8,637 bases of DNA from Bacteroidota bacterium. GTDB taxonomy: Bacteria > Bacteroidota > Bacteroidia > Flavobacteriales > Flavobacteriaceae. This document shows, piece after piece, positions 1 to 6,502 of the stretch. The notes beneath the pieces were generated by a model that was not told the DNA's origin, did not search any database, and saw nothing but the letters and a program-made list of their open reading frames with translations. A program made the position numbers and the translations under genes. The DNA lies in the NCBI GenBank assembly GCA_023427845.1, contig JAEYZX010000142.1:1-8637 (forward strand), given 5' to 3'. Position 1 is the first letter of the stretch, and each line of letters begins with the position of its first letter.

Positions 1-543
1 CGCATGTACCGTACCGGCTTCAAGCAGAAACACATCGCCTTTTGAAACCGGGATATGATCCAAAACATCGAGCAGCGTGTTAGCCTCTAAATGCTTTTGG
101 TACTCTTTCGGAGTGATGTTCTCGTTAAAACCAATAATCAGGCGTGCACCTTCATCGGCCTGAATTATATACCACATTTCGGTTTTGCCATACGAATTAT
201 GCCGCTTTTGTGCGAGTGCATCGTTGGGATGTACCTGAATCGACAAGTCCTTTTTGGCATCGATGAACTTGAATAGCAACGGAAATTTACTCCCGAACCG
301 GCGGCTGACTTCAGTGCCTAAAATCTGACCGGGAAATGATTCGATTACCTCTGCCAACGACCTGCCCTTGAAAACTCCATTCGAGATTATGCTTACATCG
401 CCAGGCACAGCAGATAATTCCCAACTTTCTCCCGTATTATCCGCAGTAATGTCTTTGTTGAGAAGCGATTTTAATTTGGTGCCGCCCCATATTGATTCTT
501 TAAAGATGGGTTCACATTTGATTGGATAAGCGGAAAATTTCAT
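1..543 (-). CDS. manA: Mannose-6-phosphate isomerase, class I (N-terminal part, cut by window start)
   Basis: Type I phosphomannose isomerase, a cytosolic zinc enzyme that interconverts mannose 6-phosphate and fructose 6-phosphate and so links glycolysis to GDP-mannose for polysaccharides. I translated 181 in-frame residues; the rest lies beyond base 1. The cupin zinc ligands are visible: Q103 and H105 in QVHPND, E122 in KTEMWY, and H180 in the last visible motif GTVHA. The opening YPIKCEPIFKESIWGG is typical of the short (about 320 aa) Bacteroidota/Firmicutes form. The ATG at 543 is the first possible start, since an in-frame TAA lies 9 bases upstream of it. It is the third gene of a minus-strand cluster, 58 bp after the pterin synthase. 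A TAATTTTG at 587-580 could be an internal -7 box but has no -33 partner, so readthrough from upstream is more likely. Confidence 0.93.
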   Translation of the reverse strand, partial: MKFSAYPIKCEPIFKESIWGGTKLKSLLNKDITADNTGESWELSAVPGDVSIISNGVFKGRSLAEVIESFPGQILGTEVSRRFGSKFPLLFKFIDAKKDLSIQVHPNDALAQKRHNSYGKTEMWYIIQADEGARLIIGFNENITPKEYQKHLEANTLLDVLDHIPVSKGDVFLLEAGTVHA

Positions 544-601
544 AACGAGCGGTTTATGCAAATCGCGTTGTGGATTGAACAAAATTACAACTTTGGCAAT
601 T

Positions 602-1012
602 TCATTCCCCTTTATAAATCACAAAATTTCGTGGAGTTTCATATAAAGTGACTTCCAAAATGAGTTTCGCGTCAAGACGCCTGCGAAGTTTATTCCAGAT
701 GACGATCGCGATATTTTCAGCAGTCGGATTCAGATCTGCGAATTCGGCAACATCGAGGTTCAGGTTTTTATGGTCGAATGGATTCTCGACTTCTTCAACA
801 ATCAAATCACTCAAAACTTTCAAATCGATCACATACCCGGTTTTCGGATCAACCTCTCCGGTAACGGAAACGGTAAGTTCATAATTGTGGCCGTGGTAGT
901 TGGCGTTGTTACATTTACCGAATACAGAACGATTCTGCTCATCCGACCAGTCGCTGCAGTGTAATCGATGGGCGGCGTTGAAATGGGCATTTCTGCAAAC
1001 GGTGACTTTCAT
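602..1012 (-). CDS. 6-pyruvoyltetrahydropterin / 6-carboxytetrahydropterin synthase family protein (COG0720)
   Basis: A T-fold pterin enzyme of 136 aa acting on 7,8-dihydroneopterin triphosphate in the cytosol. Zinc ligands are H15 (NAAHRL), H40 and H42 (YHGHNY). The catalytic cysteine is C34 in FGKCNNANYHGHNY, the D80-H81 pair follows, and E125 (YETPRNF) should anchor the pterin. The Cys-to-HGH spacing is C-x5-HGH as in mammalian 6-pyruvoyltetrahydropterin synthase, whereas E. coli QueD has C-x3-HGH. The stretch around DHKNLNLDV and the ending VIYKGE also recall the animal enzyme. It may therefore make 6-pyruvoyltetrahydropterin (towards tetrahydrobiopterin), the queuosine precursor 6-carboxytetrahydropterin, or both. 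I leave the symbol empty because queD, though the probable automatic name, is not settled. It begins 6 bp after the idi stop, so the two are almost certainly co-transcribed. Confidence 0.92.
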   Translation of the reverse strand: MKVTVCRNAHFNAAHRLHCSDWSDEQNRSVFGKCNNANYHGHNYELTVSVTGEVDPKTGYVIDLKVLSDLIVEEVENPFDHKNLNLDVAEFADLNPTAENIAIVIWNKLRRRLDAKLILEVTLYETPRNFVIYKGE

Positions 1013-1018
1013 AACTCG

Positions 1019-1552
1019 TTATTTTTCGTTTTGATGTGCTTCAAGGTAATGATAAAACTCATTGAATATGATTTTAAACCAAACCGTATAATCATCCGGA
1101 TTCTCAACCATATCCTGTTTTACAGCATCGACCGCCATCCATTTCCAGGCGCCGACTTCATGCGGATTGATGTCGGGCTCGCCATTGTAGCTTCCAATCA
1201 GCACATGATCAAGCTCGTGTTCGGTAAGACCATTGTCGAATGGCGCCTTGTAAATGAAATTGAACAATTCACGAAGATCAGTCGTAAAGCCCATTTCCTC
1301 CTGAAGACGGCGCTTTCCTGCCTCGATATTACTTTCGCCTTCGCGCTGATGGCTGCAGCAGGTATTGGTCCAAAGCAACGGTGAATGATATTTTTCACTC
1401 GCACGTTGCTGAAGCATTATCTCGTTACGGTCATTCAATATGAAAACCGAAAAAGCACGATGCAGCGCCCCTTTTTGATGCGCTTCGAGTTTGGGCATTA
1501 GTCCTATCGGACGATCTTCGCGGTCGACTAAAATCACATTTTCTTCTTTCAT
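1019..1552 (-). CDS. idi: Isopentenyl-diphosphate delta-isomerase, type I
   Basis: Nudix-fold enzyme that isomerises isopentenyl diphosphate to dimethylallyl diphosphate, the starter for quinones, undecaprenol and the carotenoids common in flavobacteria. The 177-aa product matches the family length. Metal ligands are H25 and H31 (EAHQKGALH), H68 (CCSH), and E111 and E113 (TEHELDH). The catalytic cysteine is C66 in WTNTCCSH, equivalent to Cys67 of the E. coli enzyme, and a Nudix-like helix EAGKRRLQEEMG spans residues 77-88. I chose the ATG at 1552 because the protein then opens KEENVILVDREDRPIG as family members do. An in-frame start at 1627 would add 25 residues unlike the family and cover the likely promoter. 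It is the first gene of the idi > pterin synthase > manA cluster. Confidence 0.94.
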   Translation of the reverse strand: MKEENVILVDREDRPIGLMPKLEAHQKGALHRAFSVFILNDRNEIMLQQRASEKYHSPLLWTNTCCSHQREGESNIEAGKRRLQEEMGFTTDLRELFNFIYKAPFDNGLTEHELDHVLIGSYNGEPDINPHEVGAWKWMAVDAVKQDMVENPDDYTVWFKIIFNEFYHYLEAHQNEK

Positions 1553-1570
1553 AGCAACGGTATAGCTTGC

Positions 1571-1578
1571 CAAAAATA
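1571..1578 (-). promoter_or_regulatory. Candidate -7 box (TATTTTTG) for the idi cluster
   Basis: Read on the minus strand this is TATTTTTG, a match to the Bacteroidota consensus TAnnTTTG, 18 bp before the idi ATG at 1552. It would give a leader of roughly a dozen bases. No TTG stands at the expected 17-23 bp upstream, so the call rests on one box and its position. Confidence 0.35.
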
Positions 1579-1650
1579 CGAAAAAGTCGGCAGAGTACCT
1601 TTGCCTACCTAATGCATAATTGGTCATCGGTCAAATTGCGTCAAAAACGT

Positions 1651-1658
1651 TATATTTG
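1651..1658 (+). promoter_or_regulatory. Candidate -7 box (TATATTTG) for the secreted protein gene at 1705
   Basis: TATATTTG matches TAnnTTTG and lies 46 bp before the ATG at 1705 in the divergent spacer shared with idi. The nearest TTG (1636-1638) is only 12 bp upstream, too close for a normal -33 element. A second match, TACCTTTG at 1596-1603, is an alternative further upstream, with its nearest TTG at 1567-1569 being 26 bp away. Confidence 0.35.
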
Positions 1659-1704
1659 AAAAATAAACTGCGATTTTTACCGTTATTTCCCTGATCTCTA
1701 GACT

Positions 1705-2715
1705 ATGAAGCACCTCGTTTTCTTTATTTTTTTTCTTTCCCCACTGGTTTCATTTGCGCAGCTTTCTGTCGAGGTTTCAAAGCATTACGACGCGTTTAAG
1801 TCTTATACCATTGAGCAAAATCCCGATAGCATTGTCATGGACCGTGACACCTATCGCCAGTTTATGAAGATTTGTAACGCTGCAACGGATGAAGAATTAC
1901 TGCATATTGAAACCGACGCCGGAACTGTAGTTCGCGAATATCTGGTAAAAGAGCTCGTGGAGCGCAAAGCAAAAGGACTCGACCGACTTTTTTCAAAGTA
2001 TGTTTACGATAACAATGTAATCCGGATCGAATCAGGAGATCAGCTTGTTGATTGGTCACTTGCAATCGAACTGTACGAAGCTGTTGCCTATCAAAAAGTA
2101 AAACTCGAACGCCGTAAATATTACGAAAAAACAACTTCGAAAGGATTGTTGACCGACGTGAAGCAATTATTCGGCCCTGAATATGAAACCCGATGGAGCG
2201 CGAGTGAAGTTGACAGCCTGCTTCAAAAATTTGATTCGGTTGCTTTTGCGACGGATGATATCGCACCTCAACTACTCAATTACATCTACCGCCATAAGGA
2301 GTTTAAGGTTGGTCACTACGACCGTGTACGATATTTCGCTACAAAATATCCGACGGCTGAAGTGCTTGCCACACTGGCAAATTTCAAAAATCCGAAAGAC
2401 GTGCCGTTTCTTAAGGAAAATATCGATAACGCGTTTCTGGCAATTGCAAAATATCCACATCCTTCATTTTTACCCGAGCTGAAGAACAGGCTCAATATGC
2501 ACTTTGACAACGCCGAATTTCAGGAAGCCGTTTCCAGTTACAGCAATCCCGATTCGCGAAGCCTGCTTGATGCAATTTGCAAAAAAATCGCGGGAACGTA
2601 TTCGGATGATGCGCTTCGGAATGAGAAGTTATTTTCGCTTTACAGCATTATGGAACGTCATAATTACACCTATTACCGACCGGTTCTGGCGAAAATCGAT
2701 TCGATGTTGAATTAG
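1705..2715 (+). CDS. Secreted/periplasmic protein of unknown function with HEAT-like helical repeats
   Basis: I do not recognise this 336-aa protein by name. Residues 1-19 form a signal peptide: one Lys, a Phe/Leu-rich core, then SFAQ with likely cleavage after A18, the usual ending in flavobacterial exported proteins. There is no lipobox cysteine and no C-terminal T9SS sorting domain, so it is probably periplasmic. The mature part is charged and mostly helical. Between about residues 217 and 300 three units of 25-30 residues share a pattern of Ala, aromatic, (N/H)P, a few residues, then an L/I-rich helix: LANFKNPKDVPFLKENI, IAKYPHPSFLPELKNRL and VSSYSNPDSRSLLDAICKKI. They resemble HEAT-type alpha-solenoid repeats, suggesting a protein-binding role. 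That role is inference; no catalytic motif is visible. It stands alone on the plus strand, divergent from idi. The ATG at 1705 is fixed by the signal peptide. Confidence 0.85.
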   Translation: MKHLVFFIFFLSPLVSFAQLSVEVSKHYDAFKSYTIEQNPDSIVMDRDTYRQFMKICNAATDEELLHIETDAGTVVREYLVKELVERKAKGLDRLFSKYVYDNNVIRIESGDQLVDWSLAIELYEAVAYQKVKLERRKYYEKTTSKGLLTDVKQLFGPEYETRWSASEVDSLLQKFDSVAFATDDIAPQLLNYIYRHKEFKVGHYDRVRYFATKYPTAEVLATLANFKNPKDVPFLKENIDNAFLAIAKYPHPSFLPELKNRLNMHFDNAEFQEAVSSYSNPDSRSLLDAICKKIAGTYSDDALRNEKLFSLYSIMERHNYTYYRPVLAKIDSMLN

Positions 2716-2792
2716 TATCAATGTCAAAATTGCAATCGGCAATCAATCCGCGACAGGAGATCTTCGCCCCGGACTGTTTGTTGGCCACGACA

Positions 2793-2818
2793 CGAGCGAC
2801 AGCGAATTGGCGAAGCAA
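2793..2818 (+). repeat. Dispersed 26-bp intergenic repeat, copy 1
   Basis: Begins CGAGCGACAGCGAATTGGC and agrees with 6255-6280 at 23 of 26 positions. It lies between the secreted protein gene and the end of the FAD dehydrogenase gene, in sequence with no convincing ORF. It contains AATTG and CAATT as a small inverted repeat around GCGAAG. It is probably a member of a genome-wide repeat family; with only two copies in view, that is inference. Confidence 0.6.
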
Positions 2819-2897
2819 TTGCGCGAACTACAACGAATTTTGGACGTTTTTATAGTATTAATCGTCAATTTCAAAAGTAGACTTGCTGCTCCATGGC

Positions 2898-2931
2898 CTA
2901 CTGCTACTGCCTACTGCCGAGTGTTTACTAC
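2898..2931. repeat. Degenerate 7-bp tandem array (CTACTGC units) running over a stop codon
   Basis: Successive units are CTACTGC (2898-2904), TACTGC (2905-2910, one base short), CTACTGC (2911-2917), CGAGTGT (2918-2924) and TTACTAC (2925-2931). The third unit starts with CTA, which on the minus strand is the TAG stop of the FAD dehydrogenase gene, so the array supplies that stop and probably the last few codons. Confidence 0.6.
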
Positions 2932-4479
2932 CTCCGCGACTTTCAACGCACATTTCTCTCCATCGATCGCGGCCGAAATGATTCCGCCTGCATAACCCGC
3001 TCCTTCCCCACACGGGTAAAGACCTTTGATCTGAACATGTTCCAATGTTTGATTGTCACGCGGTATCCGCACAGGTGATGACGTTCGTGATTCAGGCGCA
3101 TGCAGAATGGCTTCGTTTGTCATATAGCCTCGCATCGATTTGCCGAATTCGGTAAAACCTTCACGGAGGATTTGAGTCAGGAAACCCGGGAAAACATTGC
3201 CAAGTTCGACCGATGTCGTCCCCGGTACATACGACGTTTTCGGAATATCGGCCGATAATTTACTTTGAGTAAAATCGACCATGCGTTGTGCAGGCACGCG
3301 CTGCGTACGCCCCGCAAGATGCCAGGCTTTTTGCTCAATGCTTTTTTGGAATTCCATCCCGGCCAGCGCACCGAATTTGGCATACGGTTTAAAATCGTCG
3401 AGTTTAAGCTCGATTACGATTCCCGAATTTGCCGTTGGCTGATCGCGCTTTGAAGGCGACCAACCGTTGGTCACAACTTCACCCGGACTTGTAGCACATG
3501 GCGCGATGACACCGCCCGGACACATGCAAAACGAGTACATTCCGCGGCCACCAACTTGTTTTACGATCGAGTACGGTGCAGGTGGAAGAAATTCACCGCG
3601 ATAATCGCAGCTGTACTGGATCTTATCGATCAGTTCCTGCGGATGTTCGGCACGGACGCCGAGAGCGAAAGGTTTGGCTTCGATAAGTATTTCCTTGCGG
3701 TGCAGTAATTCAAAAATATCGCGCGCCGAATGCCCCGTGGCAAGTATGATTTTATTCGATTCTATTGTGTCGCCGTTTTGGGTAACAACACCAGCGACTT
3801 CATTATTTTTGATTAAGATGTCGGTGACACGGGTTTCGAACAGAACTTTTCCGCCGAACTCGCGAATTTTATCACGCATGTCGCTGATGATTTGCGGAAG
3901 TTTGTTTGTCCCGATATGCGGATGCGCTTCAATCAGTATATCTTCTGTGGCACCGAATGCGACAAAAAGTTCGAGTATGCGCTGTACGTCACCCCTTTTT
4001 TTTGATCTCGTGTACAGTTTGCCATCGGAATACGTTCCGGCACCGCCTTCGCCAAAACAGTAATTCGAATCTTCGTTTACGATATGGTCACGGTTGATTG
4101 CTTTTAGGTCGCGACGCCTGCCGCGGACATCCTTGCCACGTTCGATCACAATGGGCTTCAACCCGAGTTCTATGAGTTGGAGCGCCGCAAAAAGTCCGGC
4201 CGGTCCTGCGCCGACAACAATGATTTCCTGCGAACGCGACACATCTTTATATTCGGGCAATTCAATTTTTTGCTGAAGAATAGGTTCACCTTCAAGAAAG
4301 ACATTGAGCTTAAGATTGATTTTGACCGCTTTTTGACGCGCGTCAATCGACCGTTTTAAAATCGTGATATGTGTAACGGAACCAGTCGAAACTTTCAGCA
4401 ATTTTGAGACGTGCTGTTTAAGCAGGTGGTCGTTGGCGGCGACTTCGGGGACAACTTGGATAAGAAGTTCTTTTGGCAT
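2911..4479 (-). CDS. FAD-dependent dehydrogenase, COG2509 type, function unknown
   Basis: A 522-aa flavoprotein oxidoreductase of an uncharacterised but widespread family. Residues 1-82 form a small N-terminal domain (helix, then strands with KRSIDARQK) that precedes the FAD fold. The dinucleotide-binding motif is GAGPAG at 90-95 with acidic E113 (VIERG) after the second strand. The family signature around NYCFGEGGAGTYSDGKLYTR is at 139-158, a second nucleotide-contact segment ILATGHSARD at 245-254, a Cys-containing YSFCMCPGG at 315-323, and the closing FAD segment GLYPCGEGAGYAGGIISA at 486-503. The substrate cannot be told from sequence. The product is cytosolic, with no signal peptide. The last residues (NTRQ) and the stop lie in a CTACTGC heptamer array and may be a locally acquired tail. 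The gene appears monocistronic, with a -7 box 4 bp before its ATG. Confidence 0.92.
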   Translation of the reverse strand: MPKELLIQVVPEVAANDHLLKQHVSKLLKVSTGSVTHITILKRSIDARQKAVKINLKLNVFLEGEPILQQKIELPEYKDVSRSQEIIVVGAGPAGLFAALQLIELGLKPIVIERGKDVRGRRRDLKAINRDHIVNEDSNYCFGEGGAGTYSDGKLYTRSKKRGDVQRILELFVAFGATEDILIEAHPHIGTNKLPQIISDMRDKIREFGGKVLFETRVTDILIKNNEVAGVVTQNGDTIESNKIILATGHSARDIFELLHRKEILIEAKPFALGVRAEHPQELIDKIQYSCDYRGEFLPPAPYSIVKQVGGRGMYSFCMCPGGVIAPCATSPGEVVTNGWSPSKRDQPTANSGIVIELKLDDFKPYAKFGALAGMEFQKSIEQKAWHLAGRTQRVPAQRMVDFTQSKLSADIPKTSYVPGTTSVELGNVFPGFLTQILREGFTEFGKSMRGYMTNEAILHAPESRTSSPVRIPRDNQTLEHVQIKGLYPCGEGAGYAGGIISAAIDGEKCALKVAEVVNTRQ

Positions 4480-4483
4480 GTCG

Positions 4484-4491
4484 CAAAGGTA
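4484..4491 (-). promoter_or_regulatory. -7 promoter box (TACCTTTG) for the FAD dehydrogenase
   Basis: On the minus strand the sequence reads TACCTTTG, then CGAC, then the ATG at 4479. This is an exact TAnnTTTG match so close to the start that the transcript would be leaderless or nearly so. The -33 region falls in the AGATTTT array and shows no TTG at the usual spacing. Confidence 0.55.
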
Positions 4492-4525
4492 GATTTTAGA
4501 TTTTAGATTTCAGAATTCAGATTCT
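4491..4525. repeat. Five-unit 7-bp tandem array (AGATTTT) at the FAD dehydrogenase promoter
   Basis: Five consecutive heptamers: AGATTTT (4491), AGATTTT (4498), AGATTTC (4505), AGAATTC (4512) and AGATTCT (4519). The array touches the -7 box on one side and the terminator's T-tract on the other, so it fills the whole spacer between promoter and terminator. Confidence 0.85.
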
Positions 4526-4571
4526 GGAAAAAGAAACGGAGTGAAACTACTAGTTGTAATTCACTCCGTTT
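4525..4571 (-). terminator. Rho-independent terminator of the T9SS protein gene
   Basis: A perfect 12-bp stem (AAACGGAGTGAA at 4534-4545 with TTCACTCCGTTT at 4560-4571) encloses a 14-base loop. Read on the minus strand it starts 25 bp after the stop at 4597 and is followed by TCTTTTTCC, a T-rich tail. It separates this gene from the FAD dehydrogenase downstream. Confidence 0.82.
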
Positions 4572-4596
4572 GCTATTATAAACGCATTGCGAATTC

Positions 4597-6141
4597 TTAT
4601 TTCTTCACAAACTTTAAATGTAGCATTTGACTGTCTGTCTCAACTTTCACCAAATAGATGCCGCTTTGAAGTCGGGACACATCGATAGGATGCGCCGAAG
4701 AAGCAACGTGGACGCTCGTAATCAATTTCCCGGTGATTGAATAAACGCTTACGGCCGTTATCGACTGTGAGCTTTTGTTATTGATATAAAGAACGTCGGA
4801 TGCCGGATTCGGGTACAAGGTAATCAGGCTCAACAATTCGGTTGTTGAAAGGCCCAAAGCAGCATTATCAAGATAATCGGGGATTCCGTTTTCATTGACG
4901 TCGTCATCTGTAGGGTCGTTGTTTCCGTTAAAATCTTCGTCAATTGTAAGAATGCCATCGCCGTCGTCATCATTATCGAGATAATTCGGTATGCCATCGT
5001 TATCCGTATCGAGTAATTGGGATGGTGTACTTGAAATATCATTTGGAAAAACATATTCGACCGTTGTCAATACCATGTCGCCATCATCATCATTGTCGAG
5101 AAAATTCGGGATTCCGTCTTCATCTGTGTCATCATTTGCAAGATTTCCGTCGTTGTTGAGATCTTCTGTGTCAGTCAAAACCGTATCCAGATCATAATCA
5201 CTGTCGCAGTCGATTACAGTTAAAACAATATTGTGGATTGCCGCACCTGCTGCCGCATAAATTGTTTGTGAAGGATTCAGGTTCGTATACGAAACCGGTA
5301 GTGGATTACTTCCCGTTTCGGCGTCGGTTAACGTTTCATGAAAGGTCACTGACGAAGGATTATCAACATCGATTTCGGTCGACATGATCGAAAGATCGAA
5401 AACAGCACTTCCTGTTCCATTAGTATCGCAAACCACATAGCTATGCATTAAAGGATCGATCGGGCGGGCAAATCTCCAACCTTCCTGGTACGCATCCCAT
5501 ACACCGGTGTTGCGTCCCGGTGGCGTAAATGCGATCAAACCGTCTTCGTTGATGATACCGGTTACCGTGAAGCCGTCGTTCCATGTTGGGCACGATTGTT
5601 TTTGAATGATCTGCACGTCCAAAATATTTAATGTTTCGTAAAGTATCATCTGAAATGAGCTTTTCGCGGTCTGGCACTGAAACAACGAATGGTTCGTGAA
5701 CAGTACTATGAATTTCCGATACGGTGTAGCACCAATTAAATCATAGGTGATTGTTCCTTCCGCATTATTATTGTTTAAATCATGGTAGGCACCAAAAAAT
5801 GAATTTTTTATTGGAAATGTCGCCGACGGAATAGGATCATCAAAATTGAACGGGCAAAACACAAATGATTCTGCATAAGGCGTGAAAGTGATCATACCGT
5901 TTGTCCCGACCCTTGCCTCGTTGTAAATATTTCCAAAGAAATCGAAATCAAAACCAAAAGGTATTGGTTCGGAATACGAATCATCAACGGTGCCTTGTAC
6001 AGGCAAGCTTCCCTGGTATACCTGATGCGGAATCGGAGTCACCGTGTAGTTGTTTTGGGCGAATGTGGTGATTGACGCGATGGTCAGCGCAATTACAAAA
6101 ATAGATTTAGAAAGAATTTTGAGTAAGTAGTTGTTTTTCAT
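4597..6141 (-). CDS. T9SS type A sorting domain protein with calcium-binding TSP3-like repeats
   Basis: A 514-aa protein secreted by the type IX system to the cell surface or medium. Residues 1-29 form a signal peptide ending TTFAQ. Residues about 55-235 form a beta-rich globular region (PFGFDFDFFGNIYNEARVGTNG, then aromatic-rich strands) that recalls nidogen-like or lectin-like extracellular domains, with Cys at 96, 156, 184 and 238; I do not assign a ligand. Residues 238-312 form a second beta region bounded by Cys. Three Asp-rich repeats follow at about 339-354, 378-396 and 414-426, each built on D-x-D-x-DG-IPN-(F/Y)-LDN with a DDDGD extension in the first two, as in thrombospondin type 3 calcium loops. 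Residues 440-514 are the sorting domain: LYPNPASDVLYI, GIYLVKVET and the basic end LKFVKK. Its own promoter and terminator mark it as monocistronic. Confidence 0.93.
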   Translation of the reverse strand: MKNNYLLKILSKSIFVIALTIASITTFAQNNYTVTPIPHQVYQGSLPVQGTVDDSYSEPIPFGFDFDFFGNIYNEARVGTNGMITFTPYAESFVFCPFNFDDPIPSATFPIKNSFFGAYHDLNNNNAEGTITYDLIGATPYRKFIVLFTNHSLFQCQTAKSSFQMILYETLNILDVQIIQKQSCPTWNDGFTVTGIINEDGLIAFTPPGRNTGVWDAYQEGWRFARPIDPLMHSYVVCDTNGTGSAVFDLSIMSTEIDVDNPSSVTFHETLTDAETGSNPLPVSYTNLNPSQTIYAAAGAAIHNIVLTVIDCDSDYDLDTVLTDTEDLNNDGNLANDDTDEDGIPNFLDNDDDGDMVLTTVEYVFPNDISSTPSQLLDTDNDGIPNYLDNDDDGDGILTIDEDFNGNNDPTDDDVNENGIPDYLDNAALGLSTTELLSLITLYPNPASDVLYINNKSSQSITAVSVYSITGKLITSVHVASSAHPIDVSRLQSGIYLVKVETDSQMLHLKFVKK

Positions 6142-6155
6142 AGGTGTGATTTTTT

Positions 6156-6184
6156 CAAAAATACAGTTTTCACCGAGATAGCAA
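6156..6184 (-). promoter_or_regulatory. Bacteroidota-type promoter of the T9SS protein gene
   Basis: Read on the minus strand: TTG (6184-6182), 18 bp, then TATTTTTG (6163-6156). Both boxes and the spacing fit the flavobacterial -33/-7 consensus. The -7 box ends 14 bp before the ATG at 6141, giving a leader of about ten bases. Confidence 0.7.
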
Positions 6185-6254
6185 CCTTTATTTCAGAAAT
6201 ATAATAGCAATAAAATCATACGGGACCTGAATGCACCCTTTTTCTGGCAATACC

Positions 6255-6280
6255 CGAGCGATAGCGAACTGGCTAAGCAA
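6255..6280 (+). repeat. Dispersed 26-bp intergenic repeat, copy 2
   Basis: Begins CGAGCGATAGCGAACTGGC and matches 2793-2818 with three substitutions (positions 8, 15 and 20 of the unit) and no gaps, in the same orientation. The flanks of the two copies do not resemble each other beyond the unit. Confidence 0.6.
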
Positions 6281-6474
6281 ATAATTTTTTCGCCGCAGAT
6301 GCACAGATTTTTTCTCGATATTGATTAATACACATTCGCTTCTGCGAAGCGTTTTACTACTACTCTTTACTGTTCTAGAATATCAATTGCGAATTGATCG
6401 CCACCTTAGCTAACTTCGACACACAATACTATTGAGCGGCAGTTACCTTGCACCCTTCCTTTATTGACATCTTC

Positions 6475-6502
6475 CCACCCTATACCATAAACCATATACC
6501 CT
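6475..6502. repeat. Degenerate 7-bp tandem array (ATACCAT units)
   Basis: Four heptamers: CCACCCT (6475), ATACCAT (6482), AAACCAT (6489) and ATACCCT (6496). The last overlaps the left arm of the CCCTAAC/GTTAGGG hairpin that opens the structured element. Confidence 0.6.

Noticed and set aside
968..1384. Plus-strand 138-codon ORF opposite idi and the pterin synthase
   Set aside because: Antisense to two genes with intact catalytic motifs, and it crosses their junction; no independent support.
1553..1627. Longer start for idi adding 25 residues (MTNYALGRQRYSADFF...)
   Set aside because: The extra residues do not resemble type I isomerases and cover the likely promoter; the ATG at 1552 gives the expected N-terminus and length.
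6337..6351. GC-rich hairpin CGCTTC-TGC-GAAGCG followed by TTTT, resembling a plus-strand terminator
   Set aside because: No plus-strand gene ends upstream of it (the neighbour on that side is transcribed away), so it has nothing obvious to terminate; more likely a repeat remnant.
6442..6451. GTTACCTTGC, also present at 8169-8178, as a promoter or shared site
   Set aside because: It lacks one T of the TAnnTTTG box, no gene starts nearby, and a 10-base match between two spacers is weak evidence.
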